Positions 8,191-15,609 of a stretch of DNA of 64,000 nucleotides are shown one piece after another. The notes beneath the pieces are model-generated. The model worked only from the letters and a program-made list of their open reading frames with translations, was not told the origin of the DNA and made no database searches. This stretch comes from SKZT01 sp964478625 (GTDB taxonomy: Bacteria; Desulfobacterota; Desulfobacteria; Desulfobacterales; SKZT01), in assembly GCA_964478625.1 (NCBI GenBank), contig CAYZJH010000010.1:1-64000 (forward strand). Reading direction: 5' to 3'. The position numbers and the translations under genes are program-made. The number at the start of each line of letters is the position of its first letter. Positions within the stretch are counted from its first letter, which is position 1.

Positions 8191-8898
8191 TTAATGGCAA
8201 AAAATTTTTCTTATCTGCTTTTTATGTATCATATATTTTTCTGAAACACTATGGGTTGCTGAAATAAAATCCTTTACTTTCGAGAGATCTTTTTTGCCCG
8301 GAGATCGTTCCACGCCGGAACTGACATCCACCGCATCCGGCAAACTCAGGCTGATGGCCTCGACCACATTGGACGGATCAAGTCCTCCGGCCAGAATAAA
8401 CGGATATTTGATACCAAACTCGAAAGCCTCAGACCAGTTCCAGACCCTGGCGTTTCCGCCCGGAAGCTTTCCTTTGCCGCACTCCACAAGATATGCCGAT
8501 GCCTTATAGTGAGACACATGGGAAAGATGAGGGTTTTTTTGGGTAAACAATACTTTGATCACCAGTAAGTTTTCCTGTACCAGCTGTTCGATTAACCCGG
8601 ATGCCTCATCCCCATGAAGCTGGACTCCGGTTAAACCGCACCTGTGAACCTTTTCCATGATGAAATCAAAGGTTTTATCCACAAACACCCCGATTTTTTG
8701 AACAAAGTCAGGCAATTTTCTGCAAATATTTTGAGCCCGGGAGTCGGATATAAACCGGGGGCTTTTATCATAGAAGATTAAACCGATTGCATTGGCGCCC
8801 AGTTCGGCACACTTAATGGCTTCTTGGACATCCGTGAGGCCGCAGATTTTAATTTGAGGTGATGGGGTGGTCATGGTTTTTTGAAAATTAAGGTTCAT
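8191..8898 (-). CDS. trpF: Phosphoribosylanthranilate isomerase
   Basis: This 235-aa TrpF converts phosphoribosylanthranilate to CdRP in tryptophan synthesis. Motifs seen are KICGLTDVQEA with the catalytic Cys, the strand VGVFVDK-like (IGVFVDKTFDF), VQLHGDE, and the phosphate site PFILAGGLDPSNV then DVSSGVERSPGKKD, including the catalytic Asp. The start may be ATG 8898 or ATG 8874 (MTTPSPQIKICG), and neither has a good SD. The C-terminal 15 residues extend beyond the usual end. It is last in trpEGDCF, with a heptamer repeat separating it from trpC. Confidence 0.93.
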   Translation of the reverse strand: MNLNFQKTMTTPSPQIKICGLTDVQEAIKCAELGANAIGLIFYDKSPRFISDSRAQNICRKLPDFVQKIGVFVDKTFDFIMEKVHRCGLTGVQLHGDEASGLIEQLVQENLLVIKVLFTQKNPHLSHVSHYKASAYLVECGKGKLPGGNARVWNWSEAFEFGIKYPFILAGGLDPSNVVEAISLSLPDAVDVSSGVERSPGKKDLSKVKDFISATHSVSEKYMIHKKQIRKIFCH

Positions 8899-8901
8899 AT
8901 C

Positions 8902-8971
8902 AGGTATCAGGTATAAGGTATAAGGTATCAGGTTTAAGGTATAAGGTATCAGGTATCAGGTATCAGGTATT
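8902..8971. repeat. Ten tandem heptamers (AGGTATC/AGGTATA)
   Basis: Ten consecutive seven-base units fill the space between the trpC stop codon (8970-8972) and the trpF start. They are aggtatc, aggtata, aggtata, aggtatc, aggttta, aggtata, aggtatc, aggtatc, aggtatc and aggtatt. In the trp mRNA this reads as CCTGATA/CCTTATA units and occupies the place where the trpF SD should be. The copy number may vary between strains by slippage. Confidence 0.9.
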
Positions 8972-9764
8972 AAACGTCAGGTGTTTTTCCCAGGAGCTTT
9001 GAAATGAAACCTGCAGGGTCTGAAGCTTTTACCAGGCTTTCTCCGATCAGAAAATTATTCAACCCGAATTCAAGGTTTTTTTCAATGTCTTCCCGATTTT
9101 GGATTCCACTTGCAACCACTGGGACCTGGTGCTTTTTCATTCGCGTCACCAGATGCATGGCAATTTCGAGGTCTGTTTCGAAAGTTTTCAGATTCCGGTT
9201 GTTGATGCCGATAAGTTGTGCTCCGGCCCTGGTTGCCGTTTCAAGATCCTGTTCCGTATGAATCTCCACCAGGGTATCGATCTTGAGTTCACGACTCAGA
9301 TGGATCAGCTCAGTTAATTGATTTTCAGACAGGCACCGGACAATCAGCAAGACCGCATCGGCACCCTTTACGACGGATTCGTACACCTGATATTCGGATA
9401 TGACAAAGTCTTTCCGAAGAACAGGTAATGAAGTGGCTGCCCGTGCAAGTTGTAAATCCTCAAAAGAACCTTTAAAAAAGGTTCTTTCCGTTAATACGGA
9501 AAGGGCAACGGCGCCGCCATTTTCATAAGCCTTTGCCAACCAGACAGGGTCAAGATCGATTCGAATCGGTCCCTTCGACGGAGAAGCCCTTTTGATTTCC
9601 GCAATGATATTGACTCGTTCCTGGTTAAGTCTTTGGGCAAACGGTCTTTGATTCTGAATGGTCAATGCGTGTCTCCGAAGTTCCTTTTCAGAGACTTCGG
9701 ATCTGGCCCTGAGGATTTCTTCTTTTTTCTGGTCGATTATTTTAGTCAGAAAATCGGAACTCAT
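8970..9764 (-). CDS. trpC: Indole-3-glycerol phosphate synthase
   Basis: This 264-aa monofunctional TrpC closes the ring of CdRP to indole-3-glycerol phosphate. Motifs are VNIIAEIKRASPSKG (catalytic Lys/Glu region), ALSVLTERTFFKGS, LPVLRKDFVISEYQVYE, ADAVLLIVRCL, LIGINNRNLKTF and VVASGIQNREDI, all in family order. The stop codon lies inside the last heptamer of the downstream repeat. The gene is 76 bases after trpD on the same strand. Confidence 0.95.
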   Translation of the reverse strand: MSSDFLTKIIDQKKEEILRARSEVSEKELRRHALTIQNQRPFAQRLNQERVNIIAEIKRASPSKGPIRIDLDPVWLAKAYENGGAVALSVLTERTFFKGSFEDLQLARAATSLPVLRKDFVISEYQVYESVVKGADAVLLIVRCLSENQLTELIHLSRELKIDTLVEIHTEQDLETATRAGAQLIGINNRNLKTFETDLEIAMHLVTRMKKHQVPVVASGIQNREDIEKNLEFGLNNFLIGESLVKASDPAGFISKLLGKTPDV

Positions 9765-9840
9765 GCGCGTGCTTTCTATTTTTGTTTAAACAATTTTTGG
9801 GGAGTCAAGGGTAAACCGCTAAGAATGTCTCTAAAGCCTG

Positions 9841-10863
9841 CTAGACCTTTTCAACTTCGCGGGTAAACCGGATCAGGGCGTTGAGTTTCTCCTTGGCGGC
9901 ACCGGAATCGATGCTTTTTCCGGCGATACGGATACCTTCGGCGATATCACCGGCAAATCCCGCAGCCACAAATGCCGCAGCCGCATTAATCATGACGATG
10001 TTGCGGCGTGGACCTTCTTCCCCTTCGAAAATGCTAAGGGTGATTTTGGCATTTTCAGCGGCCGTGCCGCCTTTGATGTCTTCAGAAGATGCCAGGTCGC
10101 CGAAATAGGTTTCCGGATAAATATCATAGGTCTGAATAAGGCCATCCTTCAGCTCTGAAACCCGAGTTGGCCCGCAGACGGATATTTCATCGAGTCCTTC
10201 GTGTCCGTGGACGACAAATGCCCGCTGGGATTTCAGGTTACGCAATGCCTGAGCAAACATTTCGGTCAGTTCCGGGGCATAGACTCCCAAAAGCTGGCAG
10301 TTGGCTCCTGCAGGATTGGTAAGCGGGCCGAGCATGTTAAATATGCTTCGAATTCCCACCTCTTTTCGGGCTTTGGCCACGTGTTTCATAGCGCCATGAT
10401 AAACCGGAGCAAAGAGGAATCCGATGCCGATTTCTTCAATGGCTTCTTCAACCAATTCAGGTGCGATATCCAGTTTCATTCCCAATGCTTCCAGAAGATC
10501 CGCACTTCCGGACTGGCTGGAAATGGACCTGTTTCCGTGTTTTGCTACCGTCACCCCGGCTCCAGCCACAACAAAAGCCGTTGTGGTGGATATATTGAAA
10601 GTGTTGGCATAATCTCCCCCGGTTCCGCAGGTATCTACAATCACAGAGGATGAACAATGAATCCGGACTGCTTTTCTGCGCATGGCCTTGGCTGCTCCGG
10701 CAAGTTCTTCAAAAGTCTCTCCTTTTGTGGCCAAAGCCGCCATCATGGCTCCGACCTGAGCATCTGTGACGGTTCCCGAAAAAATCTCGAGGATCATGTC
10801 AGACATCTCCTCTTCACTCAAATTATTTTTTCCGACAATTTTATTTAAAATTTCTCGAAACAT
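9841..10863 (-). CDS. trpD: Anthranilate phosphoribosyltransferase
   Basis: This 340-aa TrpD transfers phosphoribose from PRPP to anthranilate. Motifs are VDTCGTGGDYANTFNISTT (PRPP-binding GTGGD), AKHGNRSISSQSGSADLLEALG, FLFAPVYHGAMKHV and RSIFNMLGPLTNPA. The length is normal for the family. It starts three bases after the trpG stop codon, which indicates translational coupling of TrpG and TrpD. Confidence 0.96.
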   Translation of the reverse strand: MFREILNKIVGKNNLSEEEMSDMILEIFSGTVTDAQVGAMMAALATKGETFEELAGAAKAMRRKAVRIHCSSSVIVDTCGTGGDYANTFNISTTTAFVVAGAGVTVAKHGNRSISSQSGSADLLEALGMKLDIAPELVEEAIEEIGIGFLFAPVYHGAMKHVAKARKEVGIRSIFNMLGPLTNPAGANCQLLGVYAPELTEMFAQALRNLKSQRAFVVHGHEGLDEISVCGPTRVSELKDGLIQTYDIYPETYFGDLASSEDIKGGTAAENAKITLSIFEGEEGPRRNIVMINAAAAFVAAGFAGDIAEGIRIAGKSIDSGAAKEKLNALIRFTREVEKV

Positions 10864-10866
10864 GTT

Positions 10867-11454
10867 TTACATTCCCCCAATATTTTTTTTGAGTCGGTTG
10901 ATAAAGTTTCTTAAGAGTCGCTTTCCCACAGGAGTCATGATCGATTCAGGATGAAACTGGATCCCTTCGGTCGGGTGGCTGCGATGCCGAAGGCCCATAA
11001 TCTCGCCATCTTCTGACTCAGCAGTAATTTCGAGACAATCCGGGAGCCCGTCTTTGGAAACGGCCAGGGAATGATACCGCATGGCCTGGAAAGGTTTGTG
11101 AATTCCTTCAAATATGCCTTTGCCGTCAGCGGTAACAATCGATGTTTTTCCGTGCATGAGACGTTTTGCCGAGACCACTTTTCCCCCGAATGCATATCCG
11201 ATGGCCTGATGCCCCAGACAAACCCCTAAAATAGGCAATTTCCCGGAATATTGCCTGATGACCGAAACCGAGATCCCGGCGGTTTCAGGAACACCCGGCC
11301 CCGGCGAGATAACGAATGCGTCAATATCCCAGGTGTTCAGTTCAGCGAGTTCAACAGCGTCATTTCTCACAACTTTAATATTAGCTCCGATCTGGCAAAG
11401 GTATTGGAAAAGATTGTATGTAAAGGAATCGTAATTATCAATCAGTAAAATCAT
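10867..11454 (-). CDS. trpG: Anthranilate synthase glutaminase subunit
   Basis: This 195-aa class I glutamine amidotransferase supplies ammonia to TrpE. It begins MILLIDNYDSFTYNLFQYL, with oxyanion motif ISPGPGVPETAG, nucleophile Cys in PILGVCLGHQAIG, and His/Glu in IQFHPESIMTPVGKRLL. I prefer ATG 11454 (SD GAGGAG at a nine-base distance) over the in-frame ATG at 11478 that overlaps the trpE end. It lies between trpE and trpD in the operon. Confidence 0.95.
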   Translation of the reverse strand: MILLIDNYDSFTYNLFQYLCQIGANIKVVRNDAVELAELNTWDIDAFVISPGPGVPETAGISVSVIRQYSGKLPILGVCLGHQAIGYAFGGKVVSAKRLMHGKTSIVTADGKGIFEGIHKPFQAMRYHSLAVSKDGLPDCLEITAESEDGEIMGLRHRSHPTEGIQFHPESIMTPVGKRLLRNFINRLKKNIGGM

Positions 11455-11467
11455 TTTAAGCGTCTCC

Positions 11468-12955
11468 TCAAAAAGCATAACTCTGTTGAACCAATTCCAG
11501 TGCCTGTTGGATCGCCCTGGCTTTGTTTACCGTTTCCACCCGTTCGTGCTCGGGGTCCGAGTCTGCAACGATGCCGGCGCCGGCCCTGACGGTCAGCCGG
11601 TTGTTTTCAATGCAGGCGGTCCGAATGGTGATGGCCATATCCATATTGCCGTTAAAAGAGATATATCCCACTGCGCCGCCATAGGGCCCGCGGGAATCTT
11701 TCTCCATTTCATAAATGATTTCCATGGCCCGGATCTTAGGCGCTCCTGAGAGTGTACCCGCCGGAAAGGTTGCAGCCAGAAGATCGAATGCGTCACAGTC
11801 GGATTTAAGATCGCAGCAGATATTGGACACCAGGTGCATTACGTGGGAATAACGCTCAACAAACATCAGATCGGTTACCTGGACCGAACCGATTTCGGCA
11901 ATCCGACCCAGGTCGTTTCTTCCAAGATCCACAAGCATCAGATGCTCTGCCCGCTCTTTTTCGTCTTTGAGCAATTCATCGGCCAAGGCACGGTCTTCCT
12001 GCTCTGTTTTTCCTCTCGGACGTGTACCGGCAATAGGACGAAGTGTGGCAACCCGATTTTCAAGTCGAACCATTGTTTCGGGAGAAGATCCCACCAGGGC
12101 TAAGTCGTCCATTTGCATGAAATAAAGGTATGGCGATGGGTTTACAAAGCGTTGAGCCCGGTAAAGATCCCATAAATCCGGGGCGTTGTCACAGGTAAAA
12201 GGCTGAGATATCACCGCCTGAATAATATCACCGGAGACAATATATTGTTTGACGTTGCTGACCATGTTTCTGAATTGCGCCGGACTTAAGGAAGCGTTGA
12301 GTCCAAAAGAGGATGATTTCTTTTCAACCGGGATTTCAACCAACGGTTTTTCCATAAGTTTCAGAAGGCTGTTAATTCTTTTTACCGCCAGATCATATTC
12401 TGATGCTGCGGTTTTTCGATTTTCCGGAAATACGACCCGAACAGCCGTCAGGGTGTGGCGGATGTTGTCGAAAATGACCAGTTCATTTGGAATGATAAAG
12501 TGCGCCAATGGTTTTTCTTTTGGCCACCGGTGGGGAATCCGTTCAAAAAAAGAGACGGTTTCATAGGTCAGATATCCGACCAGTCCTCCCCAGAAACGCG
12601 GTAGCCCGGAAAGCTGCGCCGGATGGTATCGATTCATCATTTTTTTGATTACATCAAACGGGTTGCCTTCGTGAGGGTAAACAGTATCCTGGTCATTTTC
12701 CGTAATTTTCACCACATCGGCATAGACACGAATATGGCTTCGGGCTGAAGTTCCCAGAAAGCTGTAACGACCCCATCGCTCGCCGCCCTCAACACTTTCC
12801 AGAAGAAATACCTGTTTCTGATGATTTTGAATCTTTTTTAAAAGACTAACGGGAGTTTCAGTATCCGCTAGAATTTCAATGCATACGGGGATCACATTTG
12901 CATCCGCGGCCAATGTTATAAACTGCTCCTTTGATGGAAACTGCTGAATTCGCAT
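11468..12955 (-). CDS. trpE: Anthranilate synthase component I
   Basis: This 495-aa TrpE makes anthranilate from chorismate. The C-terminal chorismate-binding domain shows QAVISQPF, SPSPYLYFMQ-like (NPSPYLYFM), LRPIAGTRPRGKT, LVDLGRNDLGRI, TFPAGTLSGAPKIRAME and GPYGGAVGYISFNG. The N-terminal feedback site for Trp is present (LLESVEGGERWGRYSF). I choose ATG 12955 (SD AAAGGAT). The open frame continues 50 codons further upstream, but that stretch is the leader and attenuator RNA and is not part of the protein. Confidence 0.95.
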   Translation of the reverse strand: MRIQQFPSKEQFITLAADANVIPVCIEILADTETPVSLLKKIQNHQKQVFLLESVEGGERWGRYSFLGTSARSHIRVYADVVKITENDQDTVYPHEGNPFDVIKKMMNRYHPAQLSGLPRFWGGLVGYLTYETVSFFERIPHRWPKEKPLAHFIIPNELVIFDNIRHTLTAVRVVFPENRKTAASEYDLAVKRINSLLKLMEKPLVEIPVEKKSSSFGLNASLSPAQFRNMVSNVKQYIVSGDIIQAVISQPFTCDNAPDLWDLYRAQRFVNPSPYLYFMQMDDLALVGSSPETMVRLENRVATLRPIAGTRPRGKTEQEDRALADELLKDEKERAEHLMLVDLGRNDLGRIAEIGSVQVTDLMFVERYSHVMHLVSNICCDLKSDCDAFDLLAATFPAGTLSGAPKIRAMEIIYEMEKDSRGPYGGAVGYISFNGNMDMAITIRTACIENNRLTVRAGAGIVADSDPEHERVETVNKARAIQQALELVQQSYAF

Positions 12956-12975
12956 ATCCCGATCCTTTCTTGCTG

Positions 12976-13011
12976 AAACACAAAAGGCTGTGGGGATTAA
13001 AACCCACAGCC
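12976..13011 (-). terminator. trp attenuator terminator (segments C:D)
   Basis: On the minus strand GGCTGTGGG (13011-13003 in + coordinates) pairs perfectly with CCCACAGCC (12994-12986) around an eight-base loop, followed by TTTTGTGTTT. This nine-bp GC-rich stem plus U-rich tail is an intrinsic terminator 21 bases before the trpE ATG. Segment C can instead pair with segment B (see the next entry), so it is conditional. Confidence 0.85.
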
Positions 13012-13021
13012 TATTATAATG

Positions 13022-13099
13022 AAAAAACCGTGGATTTTTATTGCCCACGGTATTGAGTGTCAATTGGTTGAAGTCAGTCTGGTCAGATTCCGTCGGCAA
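13022..13099 (-). promoter_or_regulatory. trp leader RNA with alternative hairpins
   Basis: Segment 1 (13099-13090, UUGCCGACGG), inside the leader-peptide codons, can pair with segment A (13050-13041, CCGUGGGCAA) with one mismatch. A can also pair with B (13033-13027, CCACGGU), giving a seven-bp hairpin followed by U6, a second terminator-like element. The stretch AAAAUCCACGG containing B can pair with CUGUGGGUUUU in the C:D hairpin over 11 positions (two G-U), forming the antiterminator. A ribosome stalled at the Trp codons leaves 1:A free, which releases B for B:C. A ribosome at the leader stop masks segment 1 and favours A:B and C:D, hence termination. The pairings are seen directly; the mechanism is inferred. 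Confidence 0.75.
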
Positions 13100-13157
13100 A
13101 CCCAAGTGTTTGAGTTCGCCACCACCACTGATTGTCGGATTTATTGATTAATTTCAT
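13083..13157 (-). CDS. trpL: trp operon leader peptide
   Basis: A 24-codon ORF (ATG at 13157, TGA at 13085-13083) reads MKLINKSDNQWWWRTQTLGF and ends ADGI. Codons 11-13 are three consecutive TGG Trp codons, the hallmark of ribosome-mediated attenuation of trp operons. It lies 128 bases upstream of the trpE start and directly before the alternative hairpins. A GGA triplet about eight bases upstream may serve as a weak SD. The peptide itself probably has no function. Confidence 0.85.
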   Translation of the reverse strand: MKLINKSDNQWWWRTQTLGFADGI

Positions 13158-13199
13158 ATCATGTCCAAATTCATTTTACCTTCAACAATAATGGAAAAC

Positions 13200-13227
13200 A
13201 CTTAACGATGTATCGATTTTTTGTCAA
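13200..13227 (-). promoter_or_regulatory. Probable trp operon promoter
   Basis: On the minus strand a consensus -35 TTGACA (13227-13222) is followed after 16 bases by TTAAGT (13205-13200) as a weak -10. Transcription would start near 13192, about 35 bases before trpL. The rest of the 13158-13461 gap has no convincing gene. Confidence 0.45.
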
Positions 13228-13461
13228 GTATTTTATTTGGATGCACGGATTAAATATTCTTGATTAAATGAAACCTGTAATATCAAGTGTTGGTGGTTGA
13301 CAGACCGGAAAATGATCTCATATATGATGACTTTGGATGAGATAAAAGAAAGTTACACAGGCTATTGTGAAAAACATGGAAAGAATATTTACGGGCCAAT
13401 TATCTTCAAATGATTTCCCATCCCGAATTGTCAAAATCCATCAGGTGAAAAGGCAAAGTCA

Positions 13462-14046
13462 ATGAATGAGATGTCAAAAATGATTTTTCAAAAACTCAGC
13501 CGGCTATTGAAAAATGCTGATCGGTTTATCGAAAAAAGATTGAGTGAAACTCCGGATACATGGGTGAATCCGGATATTGAAACCTTGATCGGGAAACACT
13601 TAGTGCGGCAAAAAGCTTCCATCTCACTGGCGGAAAGTTGTACGGGCGGGCTTGTGGCTCACCGCTTGACAAATGTGGCCGGAAGTTCAGACTATTTTCT
13701 ATTTTCCGGTGTGACTTATTCCAATGAATCTAAAATAAATCTTCTGGGAGTACTGCCGCAAACAGTGGAAAAATATGGGGCGGTGCATGAGCAGACTGCA
13801 AAAGAAATGGCAAAAGGCGTCCTGAAAATAACCGGGGCCACATATGGCCTGTCGACTACAGGCATCGCAGGGCCTTCAGGTGGAACTAAAGAAAAACCGG
13901 TTGGGACGGTTTGTGTCGGCTTGGCAACGCAAACGGATGTTATGGGAAAACGATTTTATTTTCCGGGTTTAAACCGGTTTCAAAATAAGGAGGCTTTTGC
14001 TTCGGCTGCATTAACGTTTCTTCTTAAAGTGCTTGAAGCGAAATGA
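13462..14046 (+). CDS. pncC: CinA C-terminal family, nicotinamide-nucleotide amidohydrolase
   Basis: This 194-aa protein consists of about 40 extra N-terminal residues followed by a CinA C-terminal (PncC) domain: ISLAESCTGGLVAHRLTNVAGSS in short form, catalytic Ser in AESCTGG, then GVTYSNESK and GIAGPSGGTKEKPVGTV. The enzyme deamidates nicotinamide mononucleotide in pyridine-nucleotide salvage. There is no N-terminal MoCF/COG1058 domain as in full CinA. It stands alone between trpL (divergent) and the IscU-like gene. Confidence 0.9.
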   Translation: MNEMSKMIFQKLSRLLKNADRFIEKRLSETPDTWVNPDIETLIGKHLVRQKASISLAESCTGGLVAHRLTNVAGSSDYFLFSGVTYSNESKINLLGVLPQTVEKYGAVHEQTAKEMAKGVLKITGATYGLSTTGIAGPSGGTKEKPVGTVCVGLATQTDVMGKRFYFPGLNRFQNKEAFASAALTFLLKVLEAK

Positions 14047-14262
14047 TTTCAATGTGTATTGATTTAACCTGATTGATTTTACAGTATGATCCATTCGTTC
14101 CGGACAAAACCGGCCTGAAGGAGAATGTATTTTTAGCCATTTATGAGAACATTGAAAAAAAATTAAGAAGATCTTGACGCATTTGTTTAGAATCAATATA
14201 TAAATATGTTTTTAATGTAAAAGGGAAACAATAAAAATGATCAGCTGTATTATTGGAGCTGG

Positions 14263-14793
14263 ATGGATAATGAAAATAAAATGGTAGGTAACGGAGGTAA
14301 GATGAACAAGGAGCAATCTTCTGATTCCAATAACGCTGAGAGCATTCATGAGATGCTTTCAGGTTCAGGATATTCCGACAAAGCGATCCGGTATTATCTG
14401 GAGCGGCCGTACATGGGCAACATGGAGAATGCCGATCAGGTCAGCGAGTTGACCGGTCATTGCGGGGATACCATGAAAATCTTCTTTAAACTTGATGAAA
14501 GCGGCCATATCCAGGACGTGCGATATCAGGTGCTGGGTTGCCCCGGTGCGATTGCAGCGGCCATGGCTGCTGTTGATCTTGTCAAGGGAAAGACTCTGGA
14601 TGAGGCCAAAATAATTACGGATCGGGATGTTTTTCGTCTGCTGGAAGATTTGCCTGACCAGAAGCAGCATTGTATCCGCCTTGCCGTGAAAACACTTCAG
14701 AAAGCGATAGATGAATACCTTGGAAATAACGGCACCAAAGACGCCTCCCATTGTCCTGGGCTCGGAAGTTGCTGCGGCAAAATTTCTGTTTAA
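14263..14793 (+). CDS. IscU/NifU-N-like iron-sulfur scaffold protein
   Basis: This 176-aa protein has a NifU N-terminal/IscU fold. The three scaffold cysteines are in GHCGDTMKI (C67), YQVLGCPGAIAAA (C93) and DQKQHCIRLA (C137). It ends with an added Cys-rich tail CPGLGSCCGK that ordinary IscU lacks. Two starts have SDs: ATG 14263 (GGAG) and ATG 14302 (GGAGG). No NifS/IscS gene is adjacent. It probably builds or carries Fe-S clusters, and the downstream Cys-rich protein may be a partner (12 bases apart). Confidence 0.8.
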   Translation: MDNENKMVGNGGKMNKEQSSDSNNAESIHEMLSGSGYSDKAIRYYLERPYMGNMENADQVSELTGHCGDTMKIFFKLDESGHIQDVRYQVLGCPGAIAAAMAAVDLVKGKTLDEAKIITDRDVFRLLEDLPDQKQHCIRLAVKTLQKAIDEYLGNNGTKDASHCPGLGSCCGKISV

Positions 14794-14805
14794 GTTTTAA
14801 TCATC

Positions 14806-15420
14806 ATGAACGACTATCAAAAAGAACAAGCGCAATCACTGGCTATAGTCAGGAAACACTTGTCAAATTTGAATAACCAACAAAAAGAGAATATCCTTCA
14901 AAAGTCATCAGAGTATTTTTCATTTCGAAGAGAGGTCGATTCTTTTCAGGTACAATATTTCAGCCAAATCTGTAACTTAAAATGTTATCAGAGCCGCTTA
15001 AGCATGTGTTGCGGAAGAGATGGGATTATCACCTTTTTTGCAGACATGGTGATCAATGCACTGGTTTGTTCCGAGCATGATCTGGATAGGCTTGAAGAGG
15101 CGGTGTCAACGGATTACAAAAGCGAAATTAAATGTATTTACTTGGGAGACCAGGGATGCCTCTGGAAATTAAAACCGATTGTATGCGAAATGTTTTTATG
15201 TGAATCGGCTAAGACGAAAGTTTTTGAAAAATTTCCGGAAGCCGGTTTGAAATGGGAACGGTTAAAACAACGGGAAAAAGATTTCAAGTGGCCGGACCGA
15301 CCGGTTTTATTCGATGATCTCGAGAAGATTTTTTTAATGGCAGGGTATCATTCACCATTGATGTATCTCCATAACAGCCCCGGGCTTTTGCGAATCAAAC
15401 ACCAGGCCGGAATGCTGTGA
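14806..15420 (+). CDS. Cysteine-rich hypothetical protein
   Basis: This 204-aa soluble protein has clustered cysteines: CNLKC near residue 57, MCCGRDG near 68, CS near 88, CIYLGDQGC near 110, and CEMFLC near 127. The pattern suggests metal or Fe-S binding, somewhat like YkgJ/CxxCxxCC putative metal-chelating proteins, but it does not fit exactly. It starts 12 bases after the IscU-like gene, so it is probably co-transcribed with it and may receive a cluster. The function is unknown. Confidence 0.6.
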   Translation: MNDYQKEQAQSLAIVRKHLSNLNNQQKENILQKSSEYFSFRREVDSFQVQYFSQICNLKCYQSRLSMCCGRDGIITFFADMVINALVCSEHDLDRLEEAVSTDYKSEIKCIYLGDQGCLWKLKPIVCEMFLCESAKTKVFEKFPEAGLKWERLKQREKDFKWPDRPVLFDDLEKIFLMAGYHSPLMYLHNSPGLLRIKHQAGML

Positions 15421-15609
15421 AATTGCCGAATATATTTTATGCTACGAAAAAACTGATTCTTATCCATTTTTACAATTTCGAAATCTCAAATTTTATGCCT
15501 GCCGACACTTTCCTCGCCTTCACGAATTAAAACAATATGTTCCGGCTAAAAAGGATAATGGGTGTTCTCTCAATATGCTGATATTATATAAGATTAAAGG
15601 TAATGCTCA

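Noticed and set aside
12956..13105. N-terminal 50-codon extension of TrpE
   Set aside because: This stretch contains the attenuator hairpins and out-of-frame leader peptide; ATG 12955 has its own SD and begins family-like sequence.
13324..13413. 29-aa ORF before pncC
   Set aside because: No SD and no recognisable similarity; it may be chance or the remnant of a larger gene.
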